DNA of 64,000 bases, taken from contig JAJAGP010000231.1 in the NCBI GenBank assembly GCA_025084515.1, forward strand, positions 1 to 64,000, written 5' to 3'. Positions 18,801-30,091 of the stretch are shown here, one piece after another. Numbering within the stretch: position 1 is the first letter of the stretch; the number at the start of each line of letters is the position of its first letter. The notes beneath the pieces are model-generated. The model was not told the DNA's origin. It ran no database searches and was given only the letters and a program-made list of their open reading frames with translations. The position numbers and the translations under genes are program-made. The DNA is from Ancistrus triradiatus. Its lineage: Eukaryota; Chordata; Actinopteri; Siluriformes; Loricariidae.

Positions 18801-19039
18801 ACGCATTTGCCTGCACCTTTTGAATTCCTTCCAGACTACAGCATGAGCTGAAACAAGAAAATTTAATTATTTAAAAAAATCACCAAAATTGTATTTTCAT
18901 TATTTACTATACAATCCTGTTCTGTTTTTAGCCCGCCCCATTTCAATTTACCAATGAAATATAGATGGGGAAAAAGTCAGCATAAATTTGCCAAAGTGAA
19001 ATATATGAGTTAAATTATTAAAGAAAAGTTTTAAAGCAA

Positions 19040-19318
19040 ATGGTTTTAAAGGGAATGAGAACAGCTGACTTGATTAGATATGGCAGCAGCACACCTAATG
19101 GGGTTTAGTTCAAAGGACTGGGGTGGCCTTGATTCTGTGGTCACTGAACCATGACCATATGTTCTGGATGATTGTCCAGCTGGAAGATCCAATCAATTGT
19201 ATTCTTATACAGCCAAAAGTTTGTGGACAATTATATCCAAATCAATGGATGTTAGTATGGTGTTTGCCCTTTGCTGTTACAACAGCGTTCACTTATTTAG
19301 CTTTTGGAACATGTCTGT
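19040..19318. repeat. fragment of a DNA-transposon-like repeat (AGCCAAAAGTTTGTGGACA)
   Basis: It contains GATTGTCCAGCTGGAAGATC and, at 19210, CAGCCAAAAGTTTGTGGACA, an end motif known from fish elements of this type. The family assignment is from memory of the motif, and the boundaries are approximate. Confidence 0.4.
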
Positions 19319-19540
19319 ACAGTGGTGCTTGAAAGTTTGTGAACCCTTTAGAATTTTCTATATTTCTGCATAAATATTACGTAAAACATCGTCGGATTTT
19401 CACACAAGTTTTAAAAGTAGATAAAGAGAACCCAGTTAAACAAATGAGACAAAAATAGTATACTTGGTCATTTATTTATTGAGGAAAATGATAGAAATAT
19501 TACATATTAGTGAGGGGCAAAAGTATGCAAACCTTTGCTT

Positions 19541-20894
19541 TTAGTATCTGGTATCACTGTGCAGCAATAACTGCAACTAAACACTTCCTGTAACTGCTGA
19601 TCAGTCCTGCACACCGGCTTGGAAGTATTTTAGCCCATTCCTCCATACAGAACAGCTTCAACTCTGGGATGTTGGTGGGTTTCCTCACATTAACTGCTCA
19701 CTTCAGGTCCTTTCACAACATTTCAATTGGATTAAGGTCAGAACTTGGACTTGGCCATTTCAAAACATTAACTTTATTCTTCTTTAACCATTCTTTGGTA
19801 GAACGCCTTGTGTGCTTAGGCTCATTGCCTTGCTGCATGACCCACCTTCTTTGAGATTCAGTTCATGAACAGATGTCCTGACATTTTCTTTTATAATTCT
19901 CTGATATAATTCAGAAAGCATTGTTCCATCAATGATGGCAAGCCGTCCTGGTCCAGATGCAGCAAAACAAGCCCAAACCATGATACTACCACTACCATAT
20001 TTCATAGATGGGATAAGGTTCTTATGCTGGAATGCAGTGTTTTCCTTTCTCCAAACATAATGTTCTTCTTTTAAACCAAAAAGGTCTATTTTGGTCTTAT
20101 CCTTCCACAAAACATTCTTCCAATAGCCTTCCATTTCTTCTGCCTTCTTTTAGCAAACTGGAGACGAGCAGCAATGTGCTCTTAATCAATAACTAATTAC
20201 ATTTTCTGTTTTCTCTCCAAGCTGTGTTCCTCCAGTTCCAGCCCCACACATGATGTTCATCTGCTGGAGCTCCACTCAAGCTGCTTCCGTCATCAGCTCC
20301 AGCCCCACCATATCCGGGCCACTTAATGTCGATGTGCAAACTTTCTTCCTAGAACTAGGGAGTTTTTCCTTGCCACTGTCGCCCTAGGCTTGCTCAATTT
20401 GGGATTGGACGTAGTTATTAGGAGATAATCTAAACTTGTAAAGTTGCTTTGAGACAATGCTCCATTGTAAAAAGCGCTATATAAATAAATCTGACTTGAC
20501 TTGACTTGACAATGTTCTATTTGGAGAGCAGTGGCTTTCTCCTTGCAACCCTGCCATGCACACCATTGTTGTTCAGTGTTCTTCTGATGGTGGACTCATG
20601 AACATTAACATTAGCCAATGTTAGAGAGGCCTTCAGTTGCTGAGAAGTTACCCTGGGGTCCTTTGTGACCTCGACAACTATTACACTCCTTGCTTTTGGA
20701 GAGATCTTTGTTGGTTGACCACTCCTTGGGAGGGTAACAATGGTCATGAATTTCCTCCATTTGTACACAATCTGTCTGACTGTGGATTGGTGGAGTCCAA
20801 ACTCTTTAGAGATGGTTTTGTAACCTTTTCCAGCCTGATGAGCATCAACAACTCTTTTTCTGAGGTTCTCAGAAATCTCCTTTGTTCGTGCCAT
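19541..20894 (-). pseudogene. Tc1-B transposase, split by an insertion
   Basis: The start at 20892-20894 gives MARTKEISENLRKRVVDAHQ and an intact paired-like helix-turn-helix region (FGLHQSTVRQIVYKWRKF), then a second one up to RRTLNNNGVHGRVARRKPLL. The nested element breaks the frame. Downstream, VLWKDKTKIDLFG keeps the first Asp, IMVWACFAASGPGRLAIIDG is intact, and the QQDNDPKH motif is damaged to SCSKAMSLST-like sequence. The stop is at 19541-19543. Inactive. Confidence 0.9.
20178..20509 (+). mobile_element. retroelement 3' end with (TTGAC)n tail, nested in Tc1-B
   Basis: The element ends AAAGCGCTATATAAATAAAT, then four or so TGACT units. This is the tail style of fish LINE/SINE 3' ends. 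CAATGT occurs on both sides (20172-20177 and 20510-20515) as a short target-site duplication. Relatives lie at 31741 and 56861 on the other strand. Confidence 0.75.
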
Positions 20895-21174
20895 GATACA
20901 CAAACATGTTGTGAAAAGCAGACTTTGATATATCCATGTTCTTTAAATAAAACAGGGTGCCCAATCACACCTGATCATCATCCCATTGATTGAAAACACC
21001 TTCAAATTAACTGCTAATCCTAGAAGTTCACATACTAAATAAATAAATGACCAAGTATAACATTTGTCTCATTTGTTTAACTGAGTTCTGAAAAATCTGA
21101 TGATGTTTTAGGTCATATTTATGCAGAAATATAGAAAATTCTAAAGGGTGCACAAACTTTCAAGTACTACTGTA

Positions 21175-21560
21175 AAGTCAGACACTGAAGTTTTACAATA
21201 AGCCCTGGCTTACTGTTGGTAGTCCCATTCATCTCAAAGGTGTCTGATGAAATTAAGGTCAATGCTCTGTGCAAGGAAACCAAGTACTCTACTGAAGTTG
21301 TCTCTTTATGGACATTGGTTTACAAGGCAGGGTAAAACATTGACAAAACCCTTTACGAAAGTGAAACTTTAGGAAAGTGTCATATTCAGTCACTAAGGTG
21401 TTCACTACAACCCATTCTAATTCCACCATATATGGAGATTTTATGCCTGTTTGCTGCATATTATGAACCAGTGAGTGATGCTTGATAACTGACATCAGTA
21501 ATTAGAAGGGGTGTCTCTGGAGATAACCAGTCCCACAACATCACACATCGGCTACTTCAC
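21175..21560. repeat. fragment of the GTCAGACACTGA repeat family
   Basis: It starts AAGTCAGACACTGAAGTTTT and shares phrases with 24975-25330 (GTCAGACACTGATGTTGGGT, AGGCTCTGTGCAGG versus AATGCTCTGTGCAAGG). It is a diverged interspersed repeat of unresolved class. Confidence 0.4.
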
Positions 21561-22312
21561 CATATATCACTACAGACGCAGTAGGTCTCTGAGTCTTTTT
21601 ACATATAAAAACATTCTGAAACCAATGAACTAAATCTAATTGTATATCATTAAGGAAATGTCACTGCATTGAGCCACGAGGTTTTAAAGGGATGAAAGGA
21701 TCTTATTTAATTGGGTAACATAACAGCATACACAAATACACCCTTTGATCATGCATTATTGTTTCATATTTTCATTTTTTCACAATTGTGCCTCTCTTTG
21801 CTAGGTTATCACCTATGTGTCACTGAAATGTAAATAATGAATGCACATGACTTACTTTTTGCACTTTTATCATTATTATGAAAATGGGTGCCTTGTTGAT
21901 TAAGGTTGATTATCTCTAAATTTGCCTGTAAAAGCAGATAATTATTATGCTGCTATTTCTTCTGTAAAGTATAAGCTAACGAACCGCAATGGTGGACAAT
22001 GAGGTGCCCTTTCACATTTTGTGGAAAAACACAGTAGAATGACATAGCACAAGGATCTTCTGGAGAAGAAAGAGCAATTTTTGTGTAATTAGCCACCATT
22101 CTTGAGATTTGTAAGTGGGCTCAAAAGCTTCAAAGCCTTTCAAAATGGGTATATCACACAGGCACACTGCATTCTTGTGAGATCTATTGCTTTGTGAGTT
22201 GCTTTGCACTTCTGCAACAAAGGCTCAAAACAGAAGCACATAAACACAAAACTGCCAACCAGAAACCACACAAAAGTAGACCAGTCATTGCATATATTCA
22301 AATATTATAAAT
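21561..22312. other. nothing recognised
   Basis: Intergenic sequence with no supported gene or classified repeat. Confidence 0.45.
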
Positions 22313-22560
22313 ATACAACCCCTAATCAAAAAAAGCTGGGATGTTATGGAAAATGCAAATATAAAAAAACTCAGTGCTCCTTACATGTACTTTGACTTTT
22401 ATATCATTGCAGACAGTATGAACCCAGGATGTTTAATGTTTTGTCTTATCAACTTAATTTTATTTGTTAATAAACATCCATTCCTGCATTTCAGGCCTGC
22501 AACACACTACAAAACAAATTGGGACCAATCCAAATCTCATAGTTTTTGTTCTCTATAATG
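22313..22560. mobile_element. Tc1-C terminal fragment
   Basis: It begins TACAACCCCTAATCAAAAAA and runs through AATAAACATCCATTCCTGCA and AGGCCTGCAACACACTACAA. The same phrases in the same order occur at 55953-56165, next to a Tc1-C transposase. Confidence 0.75.
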
Positions 22561-22720
22561 ACTGCTAGTGCTGTAGCTTGGTAAAATATTATAAAATTTT
22601 TGGCTTTTAGGATGTGTGTTATGCAACAACATGTCCCCACTTACTGAGACACAAAATAATGCTAAAAGGGAAGGTGATTGGAGTAGGATTCCTGAAATCT
22701 ATCTAGCTCTTTGGGATCTA

Positions 22721-22984
22721 CAGTGGGGCAAAAAAGTATTTAGTCAGCCACTGATTGTGTAAGTTCTCCTACTTAGAAAGATGAGAGAGGTCTGTAATTT
22801 TCATCATAGGTACACTTCAACTATGAGAGACAAAATGAGAAACAAAATCCAGGAAATCACATTGTAGGATTTTTAAAGAATTTAATTGTAAATCATGGAG
22901 GAAAATAAGTATTTAGTCACCCACAAACAAGCAAGATTTCTGGCTCTCACAGACCTTAAGCTCTTCTGTCCTCCACTCGTTACC
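22721..22984. mobile_element. Tc1-A copy 3, single end
   Basis: CAGTGGGGCAAAAAAGTATT after TA, followed by about 260 bp of the family's subterminal region up to TCCTCCACTCGTTACC, where it stops. There is no transposase. Confidence 0.9.
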
Positions 22985-23019
22985 CCGCTCTCCTAACAGG
23001 AAGTTCAGTTTTTCAGAGT

Positions 23020-23280
23020 TGTTTAGGAGCAGAGCTGGCTGTGAATTTTTTGGAATATTTTAAAGTATTTATCTTGTACAGAGCTGTATTTGGTACATTC
23101 TGTTAGCAAGTGCAGCTCTGTTTCTACACTGTTACTGCAGCAGTGTGTGCACACTCTCTGCTCTGGGGGCAGCCAGGATTTCTTGTATTGACCTGTCTCA
23201 TTGCTCAGCTTGTGAGCACTGAGTCTGTACCTTATCAACATGGTTCTGTGTCTCTGATCAGTCACTGTGCTCAGGTATAG
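23020..23280 (-). pseudogene. non-LTR retrotransposon ORF2 C-terminus (zinc-knuckle-like)
   Basis: The minus frame 23023-23265 reads RYRLSAHKLSNETGQYKKSW, then LPPEQRVCTHCCSNSVETEL and HLLTECTKYSS. The C-x2-C...H-x4-C pattern with this context resembles the region after the reverse transcriptase in fish LINEs. It is 81 codons, with no RT domain. The clade is not assigned. Confidence 0.6.
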
Positions 23281-24115
23281 TACATACAGTAAATGGACAG
23301 TGTACTGTCAATTTAGGGCCAGATAGCACTGCATCTTACTCTGTGCTGCAGTTTCTTTCTTCCAGTAAGTGATGTAGTTTTGTTTTTGTTGGTTATAATT
23401 TGGTTTACTCTGATTGATCTGAGGTTCGGCTGGTCCTGAAGTGGTGTGGTGTTAGTGTAGTGTTAATATGGGGTTGTGGGTTCTCTCTCTCTTTCTCTCA
23501 ATTCAATTCAATTCAGTCTCTCACACACACACGCTTTTCCCTTTTCTCTTACAAACATATATCAACACTTCGCTTGAGTCTGTGAGAGAAAACCAGTCAA
23601 GTGGTTATCTATTCAGTATTTCGTTTTATATTTTCCTTGCAATTGTGCATGATCGTTAAAAGCGATTAAGCAAGGCATTTTTGTTACTATTATAGCCTAA
23701 TGTATTTACCGTATATACAAATGCGTTTTTGAGTAAAACAGCAGTTGTGTCTGATGTGGCACCGAAATGGGTGTGTTCCTCTAAAAGGGTATTTCTCCTG
23801 TGGTGATGTATTGACCAGCTCCAAACACAGCTCATCATTGATCCCTAACCTTTGATTTCTACTTCTCTTAGTGATTCAATTCTGCAACTGTCTGCTACTT
23901 TCAGCAGATTTAGTTAGGGATGAGAAGTTCAATCTCTAACAGGAGCAGATGCGACCAGCACAAAATTCTACAAAGGCCATTTTGTAATAATATACCTAAG
24001 AATCACATCTGTTTCCAAAATTACCCATTAATGTCGAGTTAGCTCCTTTGTTTCTACAATATCCTCCACTCTTGTGATTTTGATAAAATTTTTGGACCAT
24101 GACTGCTGGGATTTG
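23281..24115. other. nothing recognised
   Basis: It may include the 5' side of the LINE scrap. Short CT and CA runs lie near 23484-23532. No gene is supported. Confidence 0.4.
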
Positions 24116-24952
24116 CAATAGTACCTCGGTTTATTGATCACCTTGGAACTCGTTGAATTTGGTTTTTGATGCATTTTGACCAGAAAAATTTGTCTCGGTC
24201 CTTTTCGTTTGCTTGTTACTTGGCACACTTGCTTAAACTTGTTTGAGTTCATGATTCACGATTCATGATTCAGTACACAGTGATTCAGTGGCTCAGATTC
24301 ACAGTATCCATTGCTGAGTGAAGATCTCCACTATTTTCATCGTGTTTTTCTTTATTATTACATCTACAGTACTGTATTTTTAGTGCAATTAAGTCTCAGT
24401 GGGTCCTAAGAGAGCTATATTGACTCCCAACCAAAAGGGAAGCAGGAACTTAATGCTCCATAACACAGGCTGCAGTTAGCTTAGCAGCTATGCTAGCACC
24501 CATAGTTCATCAATATAGTGTTTTGTAGTTTTCACTGTCAATCCATTACTCCACTAAATTACATGTTATTTTTTCTAAACTTTATTATAAAGTAAGCTTT
24601 ATATTCATTATTTTGGCCAAATATAGGTTAACGTAAGTGTTTTAAGCGTAGCTTCCATATCACTACATATCATAGCCTCTGCTATGTATTTTTTTTAATG
24701 TAATATAGCTCGCTCTACCAAACACTCATTTAACTTATAATGGATTTGTCAGAGCATATCCTCATTGTAAATCAGAGATGCACCTGTACAATACAACTCC
24801 ATCAGTGCATATAATGCTTTGTACAGTGTGGAATTTCTGGGGGTCTGGAAAAGATTCATTCAATTAAGAATTATTCCATATGGGATTAATTTGCTCGGCA
24901 CTCATCATTTTTGGTTCTTGACAAATGTTCTTGAATAACCGAGGTACCACTG
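24116..24952. mobile_element. Tigger-like non-autonomous element
   Basis: The right end on the opposite strand reads CAGTGGTACCTCGGTTATTC. The left end reads CAATAGTACCTCGGTTTATT. TA flanks the right side at 24953-24954, while the left duplication is mutated. It is 837 bp with no transposase frame. TGATTCACGATTCATGATTC at 24252 is a short internal repeat. Confidence 0.7.
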
Positions 24953-24954
24953 TA

Positions 24955-25602
24955 CTGTCATTCAGCCACATGAGCATTAGTAAGGTCAGACACTGATGTT
25001 GGGTGATTAGGAGTGGCTTCAATTCAATGTTTTAATTAAACCTAAATGTGTTGGATTGGAGATAAAGGCTCTGTGCAGGCCTCTGAAGTTCTTTGAAACC
25101 AAACATTTTTTTATAAACTGTGTTTTGTAGGCTGTTGTGTAATCATGTTGATTTAGGAAAGGAGCTTCCCAAACTGTTGCAACAAATGTTAAAGCACACA
25201 GTTCTTTACAATGTGCTGTTGCAGTAAGATTCCAATTTACCAGAACTGAGGGATCTAGCAGAATATAAAGGAAAATCAGCTGTAGGTCATTATGCTCTTT
25301 GAGTTTCCACACTTCATTGTCCCATTCTGTGAGCTTGTATACAGTAGTAGTTTTTGCTGCTGAATTATTTTTGCTCCTGGACATTTATAGTTGAGAATTA
25401 CCACACTTTTAATTAGGGCAGCTCAGAAATGCTGGCAAACTGATTTAGGAATGGTTGACAAAGTCACATTGAAATTAATTGAGCTTTCAGTACTACACAT
25501 TCTACTGCCAATGATTATTAACCTGTTCACATTGTCTAAAATAGCTAAACCTTCTAAATAGACAGGGTGTCCAGGTGTTTTTTGCCATGTAGTGTATAAT
25601 TC
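24955..25602. repeat. GTCAGACACTGA repeat family, longer copy
   Basis: It starts CTGTCATTCAGCCACATGAG and includes GTCAGACACTGATGTTGGGT and CTCTGTGCAGGCCTCTGAAG. It ends with GGTGTCCAGGTGTTTTTTGC followed by CATGTAGTGTATAA, an end motif of fish DNA elements. The minus-strand frame 25019-25384 has no recognisable domain. Confidence 0.5.
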
Positions 25603-25748
25603 TCACTATCACAAAATATGTAGCAGTAGCTAAATGTGTCTAAATATGGCTTTGATTTCAAGCACAAAGACTTTTGATTGCTGGAAAGAAATGATAGGTA
25701 CCCTGGATCTCTCCTGAAGGCCCCAGATTTCATGAATATCAATCAGGG

Positions 25749-25756
<8 letters not shown>

Positions 25757-25779
<23 letters not shown>

Positions 25780-25787
25780 GTCACTCA

Positions 25788-25824
<37 letters not shown>

Positions 25825-25826
25825 AC
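25757..25826. repeat. (CT)n and (CA)n microsatellite
   Basis: About 14 CT units, a short break, CT again and then about 14 CA units. Confidence 0.95.
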
Positions 25827-26850
25827 AGTGATGTGATCTCAGTTTGATGCCAGACTCCCATGTGTTTCATCCAAGTGCTATTTCAGGAAGCGGCCATTGC
25901 CAAAGTTACTGATTTTTGCAAATCCATAGAATAAATTTGTACACATGCTAGAAGATAATTGTTTATATTACTAGATAAACCACATTAAAAGATAAACCAT
26001 ATATTTAACCTCTGCACTTATATACTACATACTTATACTATATAACCCAGTGACATGCAGTGAGGTCAAGAGCAGGTGAAGCACTGGACAGACAGAGCCA
26101 GATTTACATGTATATGATCCTCAAAGAGATTCAATTATTAAATTGTCAGTAACTTGGTTTGATTAGGCAATGTATTTTCCTATATATCGCATTCATAACG
26201 CATTGCCTATTTGAGTCACGTATTATTTTTATTTTTGGTGCGGTCTGTATACTACACGAGTTCTAGTTTCATTATCACTTGTGGAAAGATGTGGGATGGG
26301 CCAAGGAAGAACCGTTACATTTTTGAATGGCTCTGACTCGCATCTGTGCTTGGCAATGAAGTTCAGATATTCACTCATTCAACAATGGGAGCTTAATCAG
26401 TACTCTCGCATGCCCTTGTTATTGCGGCAGAGGTAATGGCTGCTTCTCATGGTACTTTCTTTCCTTGTAATTTTATCGATAGCAACAAAAATTATGCCTA
26501 AATATATTTTACACATATGTGAAATAAACTGTCTCGACTATGGAAGAGGATTACATGCAAATAAGAGGTCTACAAACAGCATATTGGTGATATTCACATA
26601 GGAACATGCTTATTCCCGTGCTAAATTCAGTTTTAATGGGAGGTGAGGCAGACCAGACTTCTCAGCTTCTGCACTTTGTTGTCCCTTGCCGAGAATTACA
26701 GCCAAATCGATGATTTTGACAATAAAAACGATCTGAATTGTAGAGAAATAGTATTTACTATAAAACAGATCAGAGAGAAAAAGCCTTGTTTTAAAGATAT
26801 AATTTCACATTTCATTATATTTCATTTTTAATTGTAATATAACTGGTGAG
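25827..26850. other. nothing recognised
   Basis: Intergenic. No gene or classified repeat is supported. Confidence 0.45.
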
Positions 26851-26851
26851 A

Positions 26852-27190
26852 GGACTGCATGGTGGCTTGGTGGGTAGCACTTTCACCTCACAGCAAGAAG
26901 GTCCTGGGTTCAATCCCTAGGTGGAGTTTAGGTGGGTTTAATCCGGGTACTCCGATTTCCTTCCTCAGTCCAAAGACATGCGTGTTAGGTTAATTGGTTT
27001 CTCTAAAGTGCCCCTAGTGAGTGAGTGTGTAGATGAGTGTGTGAGTGTATGTATGAATGTGTGAATGTATTTGCCTTGGATTGACACCCTGTCTAGGGTT
27101 GTTCCTGCCTTGTATGCTATGCCACTGGCCAGGCGCTGGCTCTCCTGCCACATTATTCAAGTGGATAAGAAAGTGAATGAATGAATAACA
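26852..27190 (+). repeat. tRNA-head SINE-like repeat, reference copy
   Basis: The head GCATGGTGGCTTGGTGGGTA carries a box-A-like TGGCTTGGTGG, and GGTCCTGGGTTCAATCCCTA a box-B-like GGTTCAATCC. A shared middle (ACTCCGATTTCCTTCCTCAG, CCAAAGACATGCGTGTTAGG, TTAATTGG) and the tail GTGAATGAATGAATAA follow. Related copies, mostly on the minus strand, lie at 34922, 35402, 35650, 55570, 57690, 58055 and 59600. Confidence 0.75.
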
Positions 27191-27574
27191 GGTGAAACGC
27201 TGCCTCATCTGCCTATCCTGCCTTCACGTCTCTAATATAACCACTTAATTCAAATCATTTTCCTCACACATGCATGTTACTTTCTTCCTTTCTCTCTCTT
27301 TCTGCTCTTTGTATCGCTTTTCTGAAATTAGGGCACCTGATTGGGGATACATTGCAAAAACAAATATTCCCTTTCTCTATGTTTGGCATGTTGCATCAGA
27401 AAACACCAACAGGCAGTTAAATGCACAGAGATTATACTTATTTCTGTAACTAGATTGTGAGATTAAAACAAATTCACCACAACTGATACGTTGTGAATAT
27501 CTGCACCTGCAATCTCTGCAGGTATCAAATCTGCTGTGACTAAAGCATCAAATAATTATTCTTACTGCATTTTT

Positions 27575-27740
27575 AGCAGATGCTCTTATGCAGAGTGACT
27601 TTTCATTGAGCCAAGCAGCTGGATGTTAAGAACCTCAAGAGCTCAACAGTGGCAGCTTTGTGGAGCCAGGATTTGAACTCACGATATAGCATTCACAGCA
27701 GTAGGTCAGAGCCTTAGCCACTTAGCTACCACTGTACTAT
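27575..27740 (+). repeat. AGCAGATGC interspersed repeat, copy 2
   Basis: Core TTTAGCAGATGCTCTTATGC, then CAACAGTGGCAGCTT, GGATTTGAACTCACGA and CTTAGCTACCACTGT. It is the same family as 14806. Confidence 0.75.
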
Positions 27741-28816
27741 AAATAATGATATGTAAAACCCATATAATGCAGAAGCCATTAGACAGGCTCTGTATTAATA
27801 ATTTCTACTTTTCATCCTTATTAACCACGTGGGGTGGAGGCACAATCTGGGCAAGGCAGCAGTCCATCTATTTATTCTATGGATTATCACAAGACTTGAA
27901 CCTTACACTATAAATTAAGCTGTGTAATAATGATAATGTTATATTGTCATGATTGCACCACTTACTGCATATGTAAATGTGCTGTTTTCATAGCAGCTTT
28001 CACAGAAAAGCCTCCTTCATCAAACATCCTTCTAGGCATGCTGGCAATTGCCACACAAACTGAATTGTTTACTGCTGGCCTAATGCTCACAGAATATGAA
28101 TACACAAAAGGAAATGCTCTGCAGTCTAACTAATATCCATGCATGTGTCAGTGTTTCAGTGTCTGCAAATGAGTTATGATCGCTAAAGTGATGACGTGTG
28201 CTTAACAGAAAATTATTTCCACTTGTCTAGCTTAAAAATAGCTTGAAGGAACATCAGGTGTTAAATGCTTCCTCTCTCCCAATGGGAGAATGCACAGAAG
28301 AGCCATCAACCCCTCACTTAATCATTAGAGCCATTATGATTAATGGGAAAATTTACACACAAACATACAACTTCACCTTCCTGCACCCTATATAAACATA
28401 CAATTAAACTGAGATTGTATTGCTCAGATTCCACTGACATTTGTATGATTATTCATTCACTCATTAATTCATTTTTCTATACCTGCTTAATCCAATTCAA
28501 AGTCACGGGGACTGGCGCCTGAGGCGGCAGCTCTAACCACAGTGCCAATATGTTATATGATTAGGTCTATTTTTAATCTAAATATTATGCATTTCTGTAA
28601 GACAGTTGCAGTTTTTGCTATATTTCTTGGGATATGTCACAGACAGAAAGTATTACAGCAAGTGACATAGAAAAATATATTTAATATAATTAGTACACCA
28701 CATACAAACCTTATGCTGTTGTATATAAACATACACCACAGTGTGTAACTGAATGTTGCATACTAATTAAAGGTAATTACTTTAAAAACATATTTGCTGT
28801 TAGTGTTATAGATTTA
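27741..28816. other. mostly nothing recognised; SINE-like scrap at 28445-28550
   Basis: Only a short stretch (ATTCATTCACTCATTAATTC, then CACGGGGACTGGCGCC) resembles the tail side of the tRNA-head repeat on the minus strand. No gene is supported. Confidence 0.45.
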
Positions 28817-30091
28817 CAGTGGAGCTTGAAAGTTTGTGAACCCTTTAGAATTGTCTATATTTCTGCATAAATATGACCTAAAACATCATCAGATTTTCAC
28901 ACAAGTTCTTAAAGTAGAGAAAAAGAGAACCCATTAAAACAAATGAGATAAAAAACATTATACTTGGTCATTTATTTGTTGAGGAAAATGATCCAATATT
29001 ACATATTAGTGAGTGGCAAAAGTATGTGAACCTCTAGGATTAGCAGTTAATTTGAAGGTGAAATTAGAGTCAGGTGTTTCCAATCAGGTGTGAGTGGGCA
29101 CCCTGTTTTATTTAAAGAACAGGGATCTATCAAAGTCTGCTCTTCACAACACATGTTTGTGGAAGTGTATGGAAGTGTGTTGCAACTGAAGGCCTCTCTC
29201 ACATTGGCTAATGTTAATGTTCATGAGTCCACCATCAGAAAAACACTGAACAACAATGGTGTGCATGGCTCTCCAAAAAGAATATTGCTGCTCGTCTGCA
29301 GTTTGCTAAAGATCACGTGGATAAGCCAGAAGGCTATTGGAAGAATGTTTTGTGGACGGATGAGAACAAAATAGACCTTTTTGGTTTAAAAGAAAAGCGT
29401 TATGTTTGGAGAAAGGAAAATACTGCATTCCAACATAAGAACCTTATCCCATCTGTGAAACATGGTGGTGGTAGTATCATGGTTTGGGCCGGTTTTGCTG
29501 CATCTGGGCCAGGACGGCTTGCCATCATTGATGGAACAATGAATTCTGAGTTATATCAGACAATTCTAAAGGAAAATGTCAGGACATCTGTCCATGAACT
29601 GAATCTCAAGGGAAGGTGGGTCATGCAGCAAGACAATGAGCCGAAGCACACAAGTCGTTCTACCAAAGAATGGTTAAAGAAGAATTAACTTAATGTTTTG
29701 AAATGGCCAAGTCAAAGTCCTGACTTTAATCCAGTTGAAATGTTGTGGAAGGACCTGAAGCGAGCAGCTAATGTGAGGAAACCCACCAACATCCCAGAGC
29801 TGAAGCTGTTCTGTATGGAGGAATGGGCTAAAATTCCTCCAAGCCGGTGTGCAGGACTGATCAACAGTTACAGGAAACGTTTAGTTGCAGTTATTGCTGC
29901 ACAGGGGGGTCACACTAGATACTGAAAGCAAAGGTTCACATACTTTTGCCACTCACTAATATCTAATATTGGATCATTTTCCTCAATTAAAAAATGACTA
30001 AGTAAAATATTTTTGTCATCTGATGTCATTGTAGATCATATTTATGCAGAAATATAGAAAATTCTAAAGGGTTCACTTTCAAGCACCACTG
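28817..30091 (+). mobile_element. Tc1-B copy 3, both ends, first DNA-binding domain deleted
   Basis: It starts CAGTGGAGCTTGAAAGTTTG and ends CTTTCAAGCACCACTG, with TA on each side. It is 1275 bp, about 300 bp shorter than usual. The missing part is the start codon and the first helix-turn-helix, replaced by a short GGAAGTGTATGGAAGTGTGT duplication. Confidence 0.95.
29186..29925 (+). pseudogene. Tc1-B transposase, N-terminally deleted
   Basis: It reads LKASLTLANVNVHESTIRKT, then a frameshift after GVHG. VLWTDENKIDLFG (first Asp) and MQQDNEPKHTSRSTK (second Asp) follow in one 123-codon frame, then an in-frame stop at 29686-29688. After that WPSQSPDFNPVEMLWKDL carries the catalytic Glu, and the family C-terminus AAQGGHTRY is intact. 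Two breaks plus the deletion make it inactive. Confidence 0.92.

Larger units (their letters stand above)
19320..21172 (-). mobile_element. Tc1-B copy 2, both ends present, carrying a nested retroelement
   Basis: The ends CAGTGGTGCTTGAAAGTTTG (19320) and the complement ...CAAGTACTACTG (21172) are present, with TA on both sides. Removing the 20178-20509 insertion leaves about 1.5 kb, the usual Tc1 length. Confidence 0.93.

Noticed and set aside
25019..25384. 121-codon minus-strand frame without a domain
   Set aside because: It lies entirely within a dispersed repeat (24955-25602), shows no known domain and has a related, frameless copy at 21175.
26852..27000. possible tRNA gene
   Set aside because: Box-A and box-B-like motifs are present, but the cloverleaf cannot be completed and the unit recurs as a dispersed repeat with a GAAT tail.
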